Below, in pieces: positions 40,799 to 48,201 of a DNA stretch of 64,000 bases (position 1 is its first letter; every line of letters starts with the position of its first letter). The DNA lies in contig NZ_JAHHZS010000006.1 of the NCBI RefSeq assembly GCF_022606295.1, forward strand, positions 1 to 64,000. The letters run 5' to 3'. Made by a program: the position numbers and the translations under genes. The notes under the pieces are model-generated. The model did no database searches. It had not been told where the DNA came from and saw only the letters and a list, made by a program, of their open reading frames with translations. This stretch comes from Arthrobacter bambusae. GTDB taxonomy: Bacteria > Actinomycetota > Actinomycetes > Actinomycetales > Micrococcaceae.

Positions 40799-40831
40799 GT
40801 CCCGCGCTCTAACCAGCTGAGCTATAGCCCC
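40758..40831 (-). tRNA. tRNA-Met (CAT anticodon)
   Basis: A 74-nt cloverleaf. The acceptor GGGGCTA pairs with TAGCCCT, the D-arm is GCTCAGCTGGTTAGAGC, the anticodon loop is CTCATAA, and the T-loop carries TTCAAGT. The discriminator is A and CCA is not encoded (CCG follows). The G1-U72 pair differs from the unpaired C1 of initiator tRNA, so it is an elongator Met; a lysidine-modified Ile2 tRNA with the same anticodon is the alternative. Confidence 0.9.
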
Positions 40832-40933
40832 GAGTCGGCCAGGGGCCGCCTTGTCAGCGTCCTCCCGGCCAAAACACTCTAGCAAAACTATTCGGCTCCC
40901 AACGCCAAGCTGGGGTCAAGCCGATCCGCGTGG

Positions 40934-42130
40934 CTAGATGACCTTGTCCTCGTAGCCCGCTCCGCGGTAGAGGTCCTCGAACGTCTGGAGAGTGCCTTGG
41001 ATGCTGTGTGGTTCCACCATGGCGCGGCTCGCCTTGCCCATGGCTTCGAGTTCGCCGGCCGGCAGGCGGAAAAGCTCTGTGATCCTGGCTGCCAGCTCGT
41101 TGCTGTCCCCTGGCGTGAACAAGTGTCCGTTTTCGCCGTCGCGCACAAGGTGCGGCAGGGCCATCGCATTGGCGAGAAGAACCGGCGTCGACGCCGACAT
41201 CGCCTCGAGCGTCACGAGGGACTGCAGTTCGGCGGTTCCGGGCATGCAGAACAGATCAGCTCGAAGGTATGCCTTCCTGAGTTCCTCATCGCTTGCGAGC
41301 CCCAGGAACTTGACCCGCCCGCTCAGGCCCAGGCGTTTGGCTTGTGCCTCCAATGCGGGACGGACCTCGCCGCCGCCGACGATCTCAAGATGCACATTGA
41401 GTTCGGCAGGTGTCTTGGCGACCGCATCGATCAGGACGTCCACATGCTTTTCTTCAGCAAGGCGGCCGACGAAGAGAACGGTGGGGTCGGGATTCCGCTC
41501 GATCTCTTCGCCCGGCCCAAGTTCATAAGCGGCTGCGTCAATACCATTGGACAGAGGCAGGACCTTGCGAAGGAAAGCGTGCTGGTGCATGGCCTTCGCA
41601 GCGAGCGGCGTGGGGGTGGTGACGACGTCGGCCTGGCCCATGACTTTGCCCATGTCTTTCCACGACACTCGCCCGATGATGTCCTTGAACCACTGCGGGA
41701 ACGGCAGGAACGGATTAAGGTTTTCGGGCATGAAGTGGTTGGTGGCGATGATCCGGATGCCGCGTTTCTTCGCCTCGTAGAGAACGTGCTCGCCGATCGA
41801 GTAGTGGCTCTGGATATGAACGACGTCGGGCTGGACCTTGTCGAAGAGCAGCCGAATGTCGTTCTTGATTTCCCAGGGGTAGCAGATGCGGAAGTATTCG
41901 TGCGTGAAGACTCCGTGGGACTTCAGGCGGTGGATCGTGCCTTCATCCCCGAATTCGGTGAAGCTCTTGCCGTTGTCCGCCCGGCAGGCCAGCACATGGA
42001 CATTGTGTCCGCGCGCCTTCATGCCTTTGGCAAGCCGGTACCCGAACTGAGCAGCACCGTTGACCTGCGGGCGGTAGGTCTCGGCCGCAATCAGGATGGT
42101 GAGGGGTTTGTTGGTTTCGGGAACGGTCAC
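40934..42130 (-). CDS. GT4-family glycosyltransferase (lipid or phosphoinositide mannosyl/glucosyl type)
   Basis: A 398-residue cytosolic, membrane-associated retaining glycosyltransferase. The N-terminal acceptor domain has ETYRPQVNGAAQFGYRLAKG and VVHIQSHYSIGEH. The C-terminal nucleotide-sugar domain has LFVGRLAEEKHVDVLIDAV and a GTAELQSLVTLEAM motif in place of the usual E-G-(F/L)-xxxxxE. The final Glu of that E-x7-E pattern is kept. GTG start with AGGAG upstream. Similar to PimB and diacylglycerol glucosyltransferases; the exact substrate is unknown. First gene of the core genome right of tRNA-Met. Confidence 0.88.
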   Translation of the reverse strand: MTVPETNKPLTILIAAETYRPQVNGAAQFGYRLAKGMKARGHNVHVLACRADNGKSFTEFGDEGTIHRLKSHGVFTHEYFRICYPWEIKNDIRLLFDKVQPDVVHIQSHYSIGEHVLYEAKKRGIRIIATNHFMPENLNPFLPFPQWFKDIIGRVSWKDMGKVMGQADVVTTPTPLAAKAMHQHAFLRKVLPLSNGIDAAAYELGPGEEIERNPDPTVLFVGRLAEEKHVDVLIDAVAKTPAELNVHLEIVGGGEVRPALEAQAKRLGLSGRVKFLGLASDEELRKAYLRADLFCMPGTAELQSLVTLEAMSASTPVLLANAMALPHLVRDGENGHLFTPGDSNELAARITELFRLPAGELEAMGKASRAMVEPHSIQGTLQTFEDLYRGAGYEDKVI

Positions 42131-42240
42131 GTGGAGAACTCCTGATGGTCACGGTGCGAACATCGCAAAACGCCTGGCCCTGCGGTGTCTTCGCCGGTTG
42201 CCTGCCGCGGGTGTGCGGGGCACGGTTGTCGAACGTTGCC

Positions 42241-43146
42241 CTAGGCCTTCCGGCTTGCAGCCGCCTTCGCGTCACGCTTTCGCTTGGTGACCTCCGGATG
42301 GTGCCGGCTCAGGGCAATAACCCCCACGATAGCAAGGGAAGCGGCCACAGCCATGCCGATTGCAAGCACGGCGTGGACATCGGGACGAAGCTCACCCAAA
42401 ATTGCGATCCCGATGGCAATTCCGACAATGGGGTCCACCACGGTCAACCCTGCGATCACCAAATCCGGCGGCCCGCCCGAGTAGGCACTCTGCACGAACC
42501 AGGAGCCGAGGCCGCCTGCCGCGGCAATGGCGACCACGGTGTACCACTGCACATTGAGCAGAAAGTGCCCGTTGGGGTCCAGCAGGTGCCGGCCGATGAT
42601 ACGTGTCAGGACCGCGACGAATCCGAACAGCACCCCGGCTCCCAGGATGTACACGAAAGCACTCAAGCGGTGACGGAACATGACGGCCAAGGTTCCGAAG
42701 AGCCCGACGGCGAGGGTCAACAGCAGCACGATGGTTATTTCGTCCTCGCCGCTGACGTGATGGTTCTCCTGGGTGGCGTTGACGGCCAACAGGACGAACA
42801 TTGCCGAGCCGGTCACGCAGGCAGAGATCGCCACCACGGTGCCGCGGTTGATGCTGAGTCCCTGGTCCTTCGCGTTGACCACCGTGGTGATGACCAAGGC
42901 GATGGCGCCGATGGGCTGGACCACCGTCAAGGGTGCCGACACCAACGCAATGGCGTTCATGCCCATGCCCAAGGCAAGGAGCAGAAGGCCGAACATCCAG
43001 CGCGGATTTCGGAGGAGCCTCAGGAAACCATGGGAACTCAAGGCGAGGCCACCGGTATCGGCTTTGACCGCGCTGCCCTGCCGCTGGGCCCCAATGGCAA
43101 GGCAGAAGGCGCCGAGCACCGCAAGAAGGACTGCCAACCAGACCAT
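42241..43146 (-). CDS. DMT-superfamily (EamA-like) membrane transporter
   Basis: A 301-residue protein with nine to ten helices in two halves and a basic C-terminus (RKRDAKAAASRKA). The opening LAVLLAVLGAFCLAIGAQRQ resembles the NIPA-type subgroup of DMT proteins, sometimes implicated in Mg2+ transport. The substrate is not known. Its ATG shares one base with the stop of the upstream CDP-alcohol phosphatidyltransferase gene, so both are co-translated. Confidence 0.82.
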   Translation of the reverse strand: MVWLAVLLAVLGAFCLAIGAQRQGSAVKADTGGLALSSHGFLRLLRNPRWMFGLLLLALGMGMNAIALVSAPLTVVQPIGAIALVITTVVNAKDQGLSINRGTVVAISACVTGSAMFVLLAVNATQENHHVSGEDEITIVLLLTLAVGLFGTLAVMFRHRLSAFVYILGAGVLFGFVAVLTRIIGRHLLDPNGHFLLNVQWYTVVAIAAAGGLGSWFVQSAYSGGPPDLVIAGLTVVDPIVGIAIGIAILGELRPDVHAVLAIGMAVAASLAIVGVIALSRHHPEVTKRKRDAKAAASRKA

Positions 43147-43769
43147 CAGCTGCGGCCGCCGTCGTGGGCTTTGAGCTCTTTGCCCTTGCGGAGGATTGCC
43201 CAGAAATAGTTGTAGGCCGCCACCCAGTGTCCTGCCAGACCCAAGCCCAGGCAGATCCAGGCGATCACGAAATAGACACTGGCGAAGGGAACCGCGAGCT
43301 TGGAGAGGACCAGGAGGGGCGTGCCCAGGAGCAGGAACGCGGTGCGGATCTTCCCGATCCGGCTCACCGGGAGGTCGGGGTGGCTATGGAAATAGAACAA
43401 CGAGGCTGTGGCCAGGACGACGTCGGGCACCACCAGGGCGGCCAGGTACCACCAATCCACCACCCCGGCGATGGCGAGCGTGACAGCGACCGTGATGAGT
43501 GCCAGGCGGTCCGCGACGGGATCGAGGATGCGGCCCAGTTTGGAGGTCTGGTTGAAACGCCGTGCGACGTAGCCATCCACCCAGTCGGTACCGCCCATGA
43601 TGGCAAGAACCAGGACCGCGAAACCGTATTCCCTTTGCCAGAGCACCAGCCACACGAACAGCGGGACGCCCATGAAGCGCAAGACAGTCAGGAAATTGGG
43701 GAAGGTGAAGATGAGATCGTGGTCGATCTGTGGCTGGCCCCGGCGTGCGCCTGCACCGATGAACTTCAC
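43146..43769 (-). CDS. CDP-alcohol phosphatidyltransferase (PgsA-like)
   Basis: A 207-residue membrane enzyme condensing a CDP-diacylglycerol with an alcohol. The full signature D-x2-D-G-x2-A-R-x8-G-x3-D-x3-D is present as DWVDGYVARRFNQTSKLG then RILDPVADR. About six helices. GTG start. Phosphatidylglycerophosphate, cardiolipin or inositol-phosphate synthesis cannot be told apart here. It lies in a lipid/envelope cluster with the GT4 enzyme and a holin-family protein. Confidence 0.92.
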   Translation of the reverse strand: MKFIGAGARRGQPQIDHDLIFTFPNFLTVLRFMGVPLFVWLVLWQREYGFAVLVLAIMGGTDWVDGYVARRFNQTSKLGRILDPVADRLALITVAVTLAIAGVVDWWYLAALVVPDVVLATASLFYFHSHPDLPVSRIGKIRTAFLLLGTPLLVLSKLAVPFASVYFVIAWICLGLGLAGHWVAAYNYFWAILRKGKELKAHDGGRS

Positions 43770-43819
43770 CTGTCCCCCTTTCCGTAGTCCGCAGCTGACG
43801 CTGGTGATTGCCGTCCCGA

Positions 43820-44665
43820 TTACTTGAACAGCTTCCGTAGGCCGACTGCGGCCACCGTGGCGGAAGCGGCGAAGAGCAATAGCTCCTTCCAGCGCGCGGC
43901 GAGCCGTTCCCGCAAGCCGGCCGGAACCTTCTCACTGAAATCTGTGAACTTGTCGGCAGCGAACCGGCGTCCGTCGTCGAACTTGTGCCCCGCAACGTCG
44001 AGGAGGACCTTTCCTTGGGTCTTGACGTCGAGCTCGACGCCGAGCTGATCGCGAACGTCGGCGAGATGCTCACGGCGCTGCTCCAGACGGCGGAGCAGCT
44101 CGGCTTCGCTCGGGGCGGGGGGCTGCTCGGCTTTGCGTGCTTCTTCCTTGGCGGCCTTTTCGGCCTTGGCCTTCTCTGCCGCAGCGGCCTTCGCTGCTTC
44201 CGCCGCCTTGTATGCCTCCGACGACGGGTCAAGGACGCTCGCGTCGAACGACGTACCCTCCTTGACTATGCCCAGATCGTGCTTGATGCTCCGCATGGTC
44301 TTTTCGGGTACCAACGGCATGGCCGCCTTGAACGCACGGAAGGCGACAAGGGCTCCGATGAGAATGATCACAAGGAACGCCGCCGCCACCACAAGCGCAG
44401 CCAGCCACGGGGGCATGACGGTGGCCAGGCCCAAGATTGCCGCCACCACCAGGGCAATGACAAGCAAGGACAAAAAGACCAGCGCAACGCCAACGAACGC
44501 GCCGGCAACTCCCAGGTGCTTTCCCTTGCCCTTGAGCTCGAGCTTGGCCAAGCTGATTTCGTCGTTGAGCTGCCTCGGCGCGAGCCGGGCTGCAAGCTTC
44601 AGGGTATTCGGCAACGCCGAAATGCCCGGGCGTTGGCCGGCCCGGCCGCTGTGACGTCCACTCAT
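43820..44665 (-). CDS. Phage_holin_3_6 family protein with long charged C-terminus
   Basis: A 281-residue protein. The family core at about 20-110 has LNDEISLAKLELKGKGKHLG, then two transmembrane helices (VALVFLSLLVIALVVAAIL and LAALVVAAAFLVIILIGAL). Unlike its 141-residue relative at 3425 it has an Ala/Lys/Glu-rich coiled-coil of about 60 residues, a helical domain and a final hydrophobic segment (LLLFAASATVAAVGL). Function unknown, probably envelope-associated; not phage-derived. Confidence 0.85.
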   Translation of the reverse strand: MSGRHSGRAGQRPGISALPNTLKLAARLAPRQLNDEISLAKLELKGKGKHLGVAGAFVGVALVFLSLLVIALVVAAILGLATVMPPWLAALVVAAAFLVIILIGALVAFRAFKAAMPLVPEKTMRSIKHDLGIVKEGTSFDASVLDPSSEAYKAAEAAKAAAAEKAKAEKAAKEEARKAEQPPAPSEAELLRRLEQRREHLADVRDQLGVELDVKTQGKVLLDVAGHKFDDGRRFAADKFTDFSEKVPAGLRERLAARWKELLLFAASATVAAVGLRKLFK

Positions 44666-44847
44666 AGGTCCCGCCTCACTGCTTCCTTCTTGCTCCTACC
44701 CGCTCCTGCACGCACACGATGACAACCGCCCACGCGCACCTGTCCACAAAACTACCATTCAGCCTCAGCCTCAACTTCCGGGACAGGCCTGCGGCGCGCC
44801 CCGCTATCGCTGATAAATATGATCTGTGGCACATAGGATTGATAATC

Positions 44848-46071
44848 GTGAACACTCCCCCTGTACCGGGCGATTCCCTCAGTCGACGCGAAAAACTCCT
44901 CTATATCCTGCTGCTTGGCGCCTTGACCGCGTTGGGTCCATTTACCGTGGATCTCTACCTACCGGCGTTTCCCGCCCTTGAGCGTCATTTCGACGTATCA
45001 GCGGCTGCGATCCAACTCACACTGACCGGCACCACGGTGGGCTTCGCAATCGGTCAATTGGTGGTGGGCCCGTTCAGCGACAAGTTCGGACGCCGCATGC
45101 CCTTGATCCTGGCCACCGCACTGCACATCGGGTCTTCCCTCGGCGCAGCGCTGTCCACGGATATCAGCACGCTTGCCCTGTTCCGCGTCCTGATGGGCGT
45201 GGGTGCCGCCGGCGGTGGCGTGGTGGCCATGGCCATGGTCAGGGACCTCTTCGCCGGCTATGCGATGGTGCGGATGTTCTCCCGGATGTCCTTGGTGAAT
45301 GGCCTGGCGCCCATCCTGGCTCCGATCATCGGTTCACAACTGCTTTTGGTAGTGCCATGGCCCGGGATCTTCTATTTCCTGGCGAGCTACGGATTCCTGG
45401 TAATCGTTGCCGCAGTGTTCCTCATCCGGGAAACGTATCCCGCTGAGCTCCGCCGGCAGACGACCTCGACGGCGGCCCAACGCTACAGGGCCGTGTTCGC
45501 CGACCGGATTTTCGTCGGGATGCTCCTCGTAGGCGGGTTCAACTTCGGCGGCCTGTTTGCCTACCTTTCCGCGTCCACTTTCCTGTTCCAACAGGTCTAC
45601 AACTTCTCACCTCAGGAATACGGCCTGCTGTTTGGTGTCAACTCGCTGGGCATCGTCGCCGGCGTCCAGATCAGTTCCAGGGTTATCCGACGGGTGGCAC
45701 CCCAATGGATCATCGCTTTTGCCACAGTCTGGATGCTGCTGATGGCAGTGTTGATCGTGGTGTTCGACCTGCTCCACTTCGGCCTATGGGGCGTCATGGT
45801 CCCGCTGTGGTTCTACATCCTCGCCACCGGATTCATGTTCCCCTGCGTCCAGGTGATTGCCCTGGCCAACCATGGTGCACAGGCCGGGACGGCAGCTTCC
45901 CTGCTGGGTGCCTCCAACTTCCTGATGGCCGGAATCATCCCGCCCGTGGTCGGCTGGCTTGGAGTCGGCTCAGCCATTCCCATGGGTGCCGTCCAGGCCG
46001 TGTGTCTCGCAGGCGCCGTGGCGGCGCTGTGGCTCGTCGTGCGGCCGCGGTCCGTCCCCTCCATCCACTGA
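44848..46071 (+). CDS. Bcr/CflA family multidrug efflux MFS transporter
   Basis: A 407-residue 12-helix transporter. Family signatures are GPFTVDLYLPAFPALERHF, QLVVGPFSDKFGRRMPLIL (motif A) and a motif C-like GVGAAGGGVVAMAMVRDLF. The GTG at 44848 is preferred to the frame extension to 44719 because family proteins begin just before the first helix. There is no Shine-Dalgarno sequence, and a TAGGAT element about 8 bp upstream would suit a leaderless mRNA. Confidence 0.9.
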   Translation: MNTPPVPGDSLSRREKLLYILLLGALTALGPFTVDLYLPAFPALERHFDVSAAAIQLTLTGTTVGFAIGQLVVGPFSDKFGRRMPLILATALHIGSSLGAALSTDISTLALFRVLMGVGAAGGGVVAMAMVRDLFAGYAMVRMFSRMSLVNGLAPILAPIIGSQLLLVVPWPGIFYFLASYGFLVIVAAVFLIRETYPAELRRQTTSTAAQRYRAVFADRIFVGMLLVGGFNFGGLFAYLSASTFLFQQVYNFSPQEYGLLFGVNSLGIVAGVQISSRVIRRVAPQWIIAFATVWMLLMAVLIVVFDLLHFGLWGVMVPLWFYILATGFMFPCVQVIALANHGAQAGTAASLLGASNFLMAGIIPPVVGWLGVGSAIPMGAVQAVCLAGAVAALWLVVRPRSVPSIH

Positions 46072-46114
46072 TGTGTGACGGCGGGCCGTCCGCAAGGCGA
46101 AGTAGGCTCAAGTC

Positions 46115-46294
46115 ATGACGCGCAAACCGCACCGCAACGGCAGGGGCCTTTTCCTCGGGGCGATGCTTGGCGCCGTCGTCGGCTTCCTGCTGGGCCGCGG
46201 GGCCGGAAACCCTGTGTTCGGAGCCCTGCTGGGCGCGGTGATCGGTTCAGCACTCCTCTACCGGATCAATCCCGGGCCGTGGAAAAAGGACTAG
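46115..46294 (+). CDS. Small glycine-zipper membrane protein (59 residues)
   Basis: MTRKPHRNGRGLFLGAMLGA opens a 59-residue protein with two Gly/Ala-rich hydrophobic helices (GAMLGAVVGFLLGRG and GALLGAVIGSALLYR) and a basic end. Such helix-Gly repeats mark self-associating YtxH or glycine-zipper membrane proteins. Starts 44 bp after the Bcr/CflA gene. Function unknown; short enough to be missed by length cut-offs. Confidence 0.6.
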   Translation: MTRKPHRNGRGLFLGAMLGAVVGFLLGRGAGNPVFGALLGAVIGSALLYRINPGPWKKD

Positions 46295-46352
46295 GGGCCT
46301 TCCGTTGCTGCGGGGCCTGTTGCCGGTCATGGCCCGGCGATAAAGTTGAGAT

Positions 46353-46760
46353 GTGCCCCGTTGGCAGGAACTGCAGCCTATTCCAGCTCCATGGCAGCGC
46401 AAGGATGATGGCATCCTGCCGCTGTGGTGGGATCGTCTATGCACGGTGACTAGCCCGCAATCGGCAGCCCTCTATGCGGCCGGCCTCTTCACGGAGGACC
46501 GCCGCCGCCCGATTGCGCAATGGTTCAATCCGAGCAACGGCGCGGCCCTGCTCGTGGCTCCCGAGACCTCTCCCGAATGGCCTGTCCAGCGCTTCGGAAT
46601 CTTCTACGCACCCCCAGGGGGCGGATTCACCCGCGTCCACTCCGCCGCCCACGAATGGCACCCGAGGGAACCGCGGACCCCGCCCACCGAAGATGACGCC
46701 TTCCAGTCCGCCGTGGCTGAGGCAGCGAGGTTCCTCCAGGTGGAGATGGACTTTGTCTGA
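46353..46760 (+). CDS. Conserved-looking hypothetical protein
   Basis: A 135-residue soluble protein, GTG start. Trp/Pro-rich N-terminus (WQELQPIPAPWQRKDDGILP), then a globular middle with ALYAAGLFTEDRRRP and a C-terminal acidic helix (AVAEAARFLQVEMDF). No domain recognised. Alone between a small membrane gene and tRNA-Asn, ended by a strong terminator. Confidence 0.65.
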   Translation: MPRWQELQPIPAPWQRKDDGILPLWWDRLCTVTSPQSAALYAAGLFTEDRRRPIAQWFNPSNGAALLVAPETSPEWPVQRFGIFYAPPGGGFTRVHSAAHEWHPREPRTPPTEDDAFQSAVAEAARFLQVEMDFV

Positions 46761-46827
46761 AGTCGTGACGGCGGAATTCTGCCCGTTCGAATAATCGCGC
46801 AAAATCAGGCAAAACGAAGCAAAAAAC

Positions 46828-46861
46828 AGGCCCCGCACCAAATAAAACCGGTGCGGGGCCT
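46828..46861. terminator. Convergent terminator between hypothetical gene and tRNA-Asn
   Basis: AGGCCCCGCACC and its complement enclose a 10-base loop, with A-tract on the left and TTT on the right, suitable for both directions. Confidence 0.8.
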
Positions 46862-46867
46862 TTCGCG

Positions 46868-46940
46868 CTCCTCCGACTGGACTTGAACCAGTAACCCTTC
46901 GATTAACAGTCGAATGCTCTGCCAATTGAGCTACGGAGGA
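46868..46940 (-). tRNA. tRNA-Asn (GTT), copy 1
   Basis: A 73-nt cloverleaf. Acceptor TCCTCCG pairs with CGGAGGA, D-arm GCTCAATTGGCAGAGC, anticodon loop CTGTTAA, T-loop TTCAAGT, discriminator G, CCA not encoded. Identical to the gene at 48068-48140. Confidence 0.95.
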
Positions 46941-47167
46941 ATGAAGCGGTTATGACTTTAGCAAAGGTTTTGCCTCAAGTGAAATCGAGCCCCGGGCACT
47001 GCGGGAAGGACGGCAAGATACCCCTCCCGGGTATCTTCGATGGTGCCATGCCGACTCCCTCCCCGAGGATAGGATGGTCCGGCGCGCACGAGGCGCTCAC
47101 GATCCGCGCACGGGGCTCGCGAGGTGCGTCCACGGCGCATCCGTGACGCACAGGAACAGAAGGAAGC

Positions 47168-47938
47168 ATGTCGAAGAACTGGTCAGCCGAGGACAACGTG
47201 AAGGAAGTTGCCGAGGACGTCTTTTTCGTCCAAGGCCCGGCAGTCAATTGGACCATCCTCACGCGGGGCGAAGAATTCACCCTCATTGACACGGGCTATC
47301 CCGGGAACTGGCCGCTGCTCCAATCCAGCGTGAATTTCCTGGGACTGGCCATGGAAAATGCCGCCGGAGTTCTCCTGACGCATGGCCACTCTGACCACAT
47401 CGGCAATGCGGCGAGAATATCCGCAATGGGCATTCCGGTATTCGCGTCCCAGGCGGAGTTGCCGAACATCCGCCGGGAGGTCCTCGAGCAGGTCACCATC
47501 AAGGATCTCGGTGTGCGGATGCTCCGGCCCAGGGTCGGCGCGTGGGCCCTGCACGCCGTCCGATCCGGGGGCCTGTCCGACGTCGCGGTCCCGGGCGTCG
47601 CTGCGATGACCCCGGACACCCTGGACGCGCTCCCGGGATCTCCCCGGATCATTGCCACGGCAGGGCACACCAGCGGCCACGCGTCTTTCTTCATCCCTTC
47701 AGCCAAAGCCGTGGTCACCGGGGACGCGCTCGTCACAGGCCACGCCGTCAGTCCGGTCTGCGGGCCACAGCTGTTGCCCGCCGTCTTCCATCACCTCCCG
47801 GCGCAGACCGTGGCCAGCATAGGGATACTCGGGGAGTTGGGCGCCGAAACGATCCTCCCGGGCCATGGACCGTTGATGAGCGTGCCCGACGGGACAATCG
47901 AGCTCGTCTCTGACGGCACGTACTCCCCTTTCGGCTGA
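47168..47938 (+). CDS. MBL-fold metallo-hydrolase
   Basis: A 256-residue metallo-beta-lactamase-fold enzyme. The zinc motif is LTHGHSDHIGNAARI (HxHxDH), a later ligand is the His in ATAGHTSGHASFF, an Asp follows in VVTGDALVTG, and a final His lies in LPGHGPL. Likely a thioesterase or glyoxalase-II-like hydrolase; substrate unknown. It lies between the two tRNA-Asn genes on the opposite strand. Confidence 0.88.
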   Translation: MSKNWSAEDNVKEVAEDVFFVQGPAVNWTILTRGEEFTLIDTGYPGNWPLLQSSVNFLGLAMENAAGVLLTHGHSDHIGNAARISAMGIPVFASQAELPNIRREVLEQVTIKDLGVRMLRPRVGAWALHAVRSGGLSDVAVPGVAAMTPDTLDALPGSPRIIATAGHTSGHASFFIPSAKAVVTGDALVTGHAVSPVCGPQLLPAVFHHLPAQTVASIGILGELGAETILPGHGPLMSVPDGTIELVSDGTYSPFG

Positions 47939-48023
47939 GTCGGCGGCCCTTCCGGCCGGGTACGCGCACCGCAGCTTGAGTGGACGAGTGGAAGACCCGG
48001 TCCGACACAAATGCATAGACGCC

Positions 48024-48059
48024 AAAAATCCCCGCCCTCTGCTGAGGACGGGGATTTTT
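48024..48059. terminator. Terminator between MBL gene and tRNA-Asn copy 2
   Basis: AAAAATCCCCG and CGGGGATTTTT arms with an inner CCTC/GAGG stem; A- and T-tracts on both sides make it bidirectional. Confidence 0.85.
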
Positions 48060-48067
48060 GAGTAGCG

Positions 48068-48140
48068 CTCCTCCGACTGGACTTGAACCAGTAACCCTTC
48101 GATTAACAGTCGAATGCTCTGCCAATTGAGCTACGGAGGA
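48068..48140 (-). tRNA. tRNA-Asn (GTT), copy 2
   Basis: Sequence identical to the tRNA-Asn at 46868-46940 and also on the minus strand. The duplicate pair, 1.2 kb apart, flanks the MBL gene. Confidence 0.95.
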
Positions 48141-48201
48141 ATGAAGCGTGTACAAGCCTAACAAAGGGCTGACGGGAAACGAAATCGGCGCCGGGGAGGC
48201 C

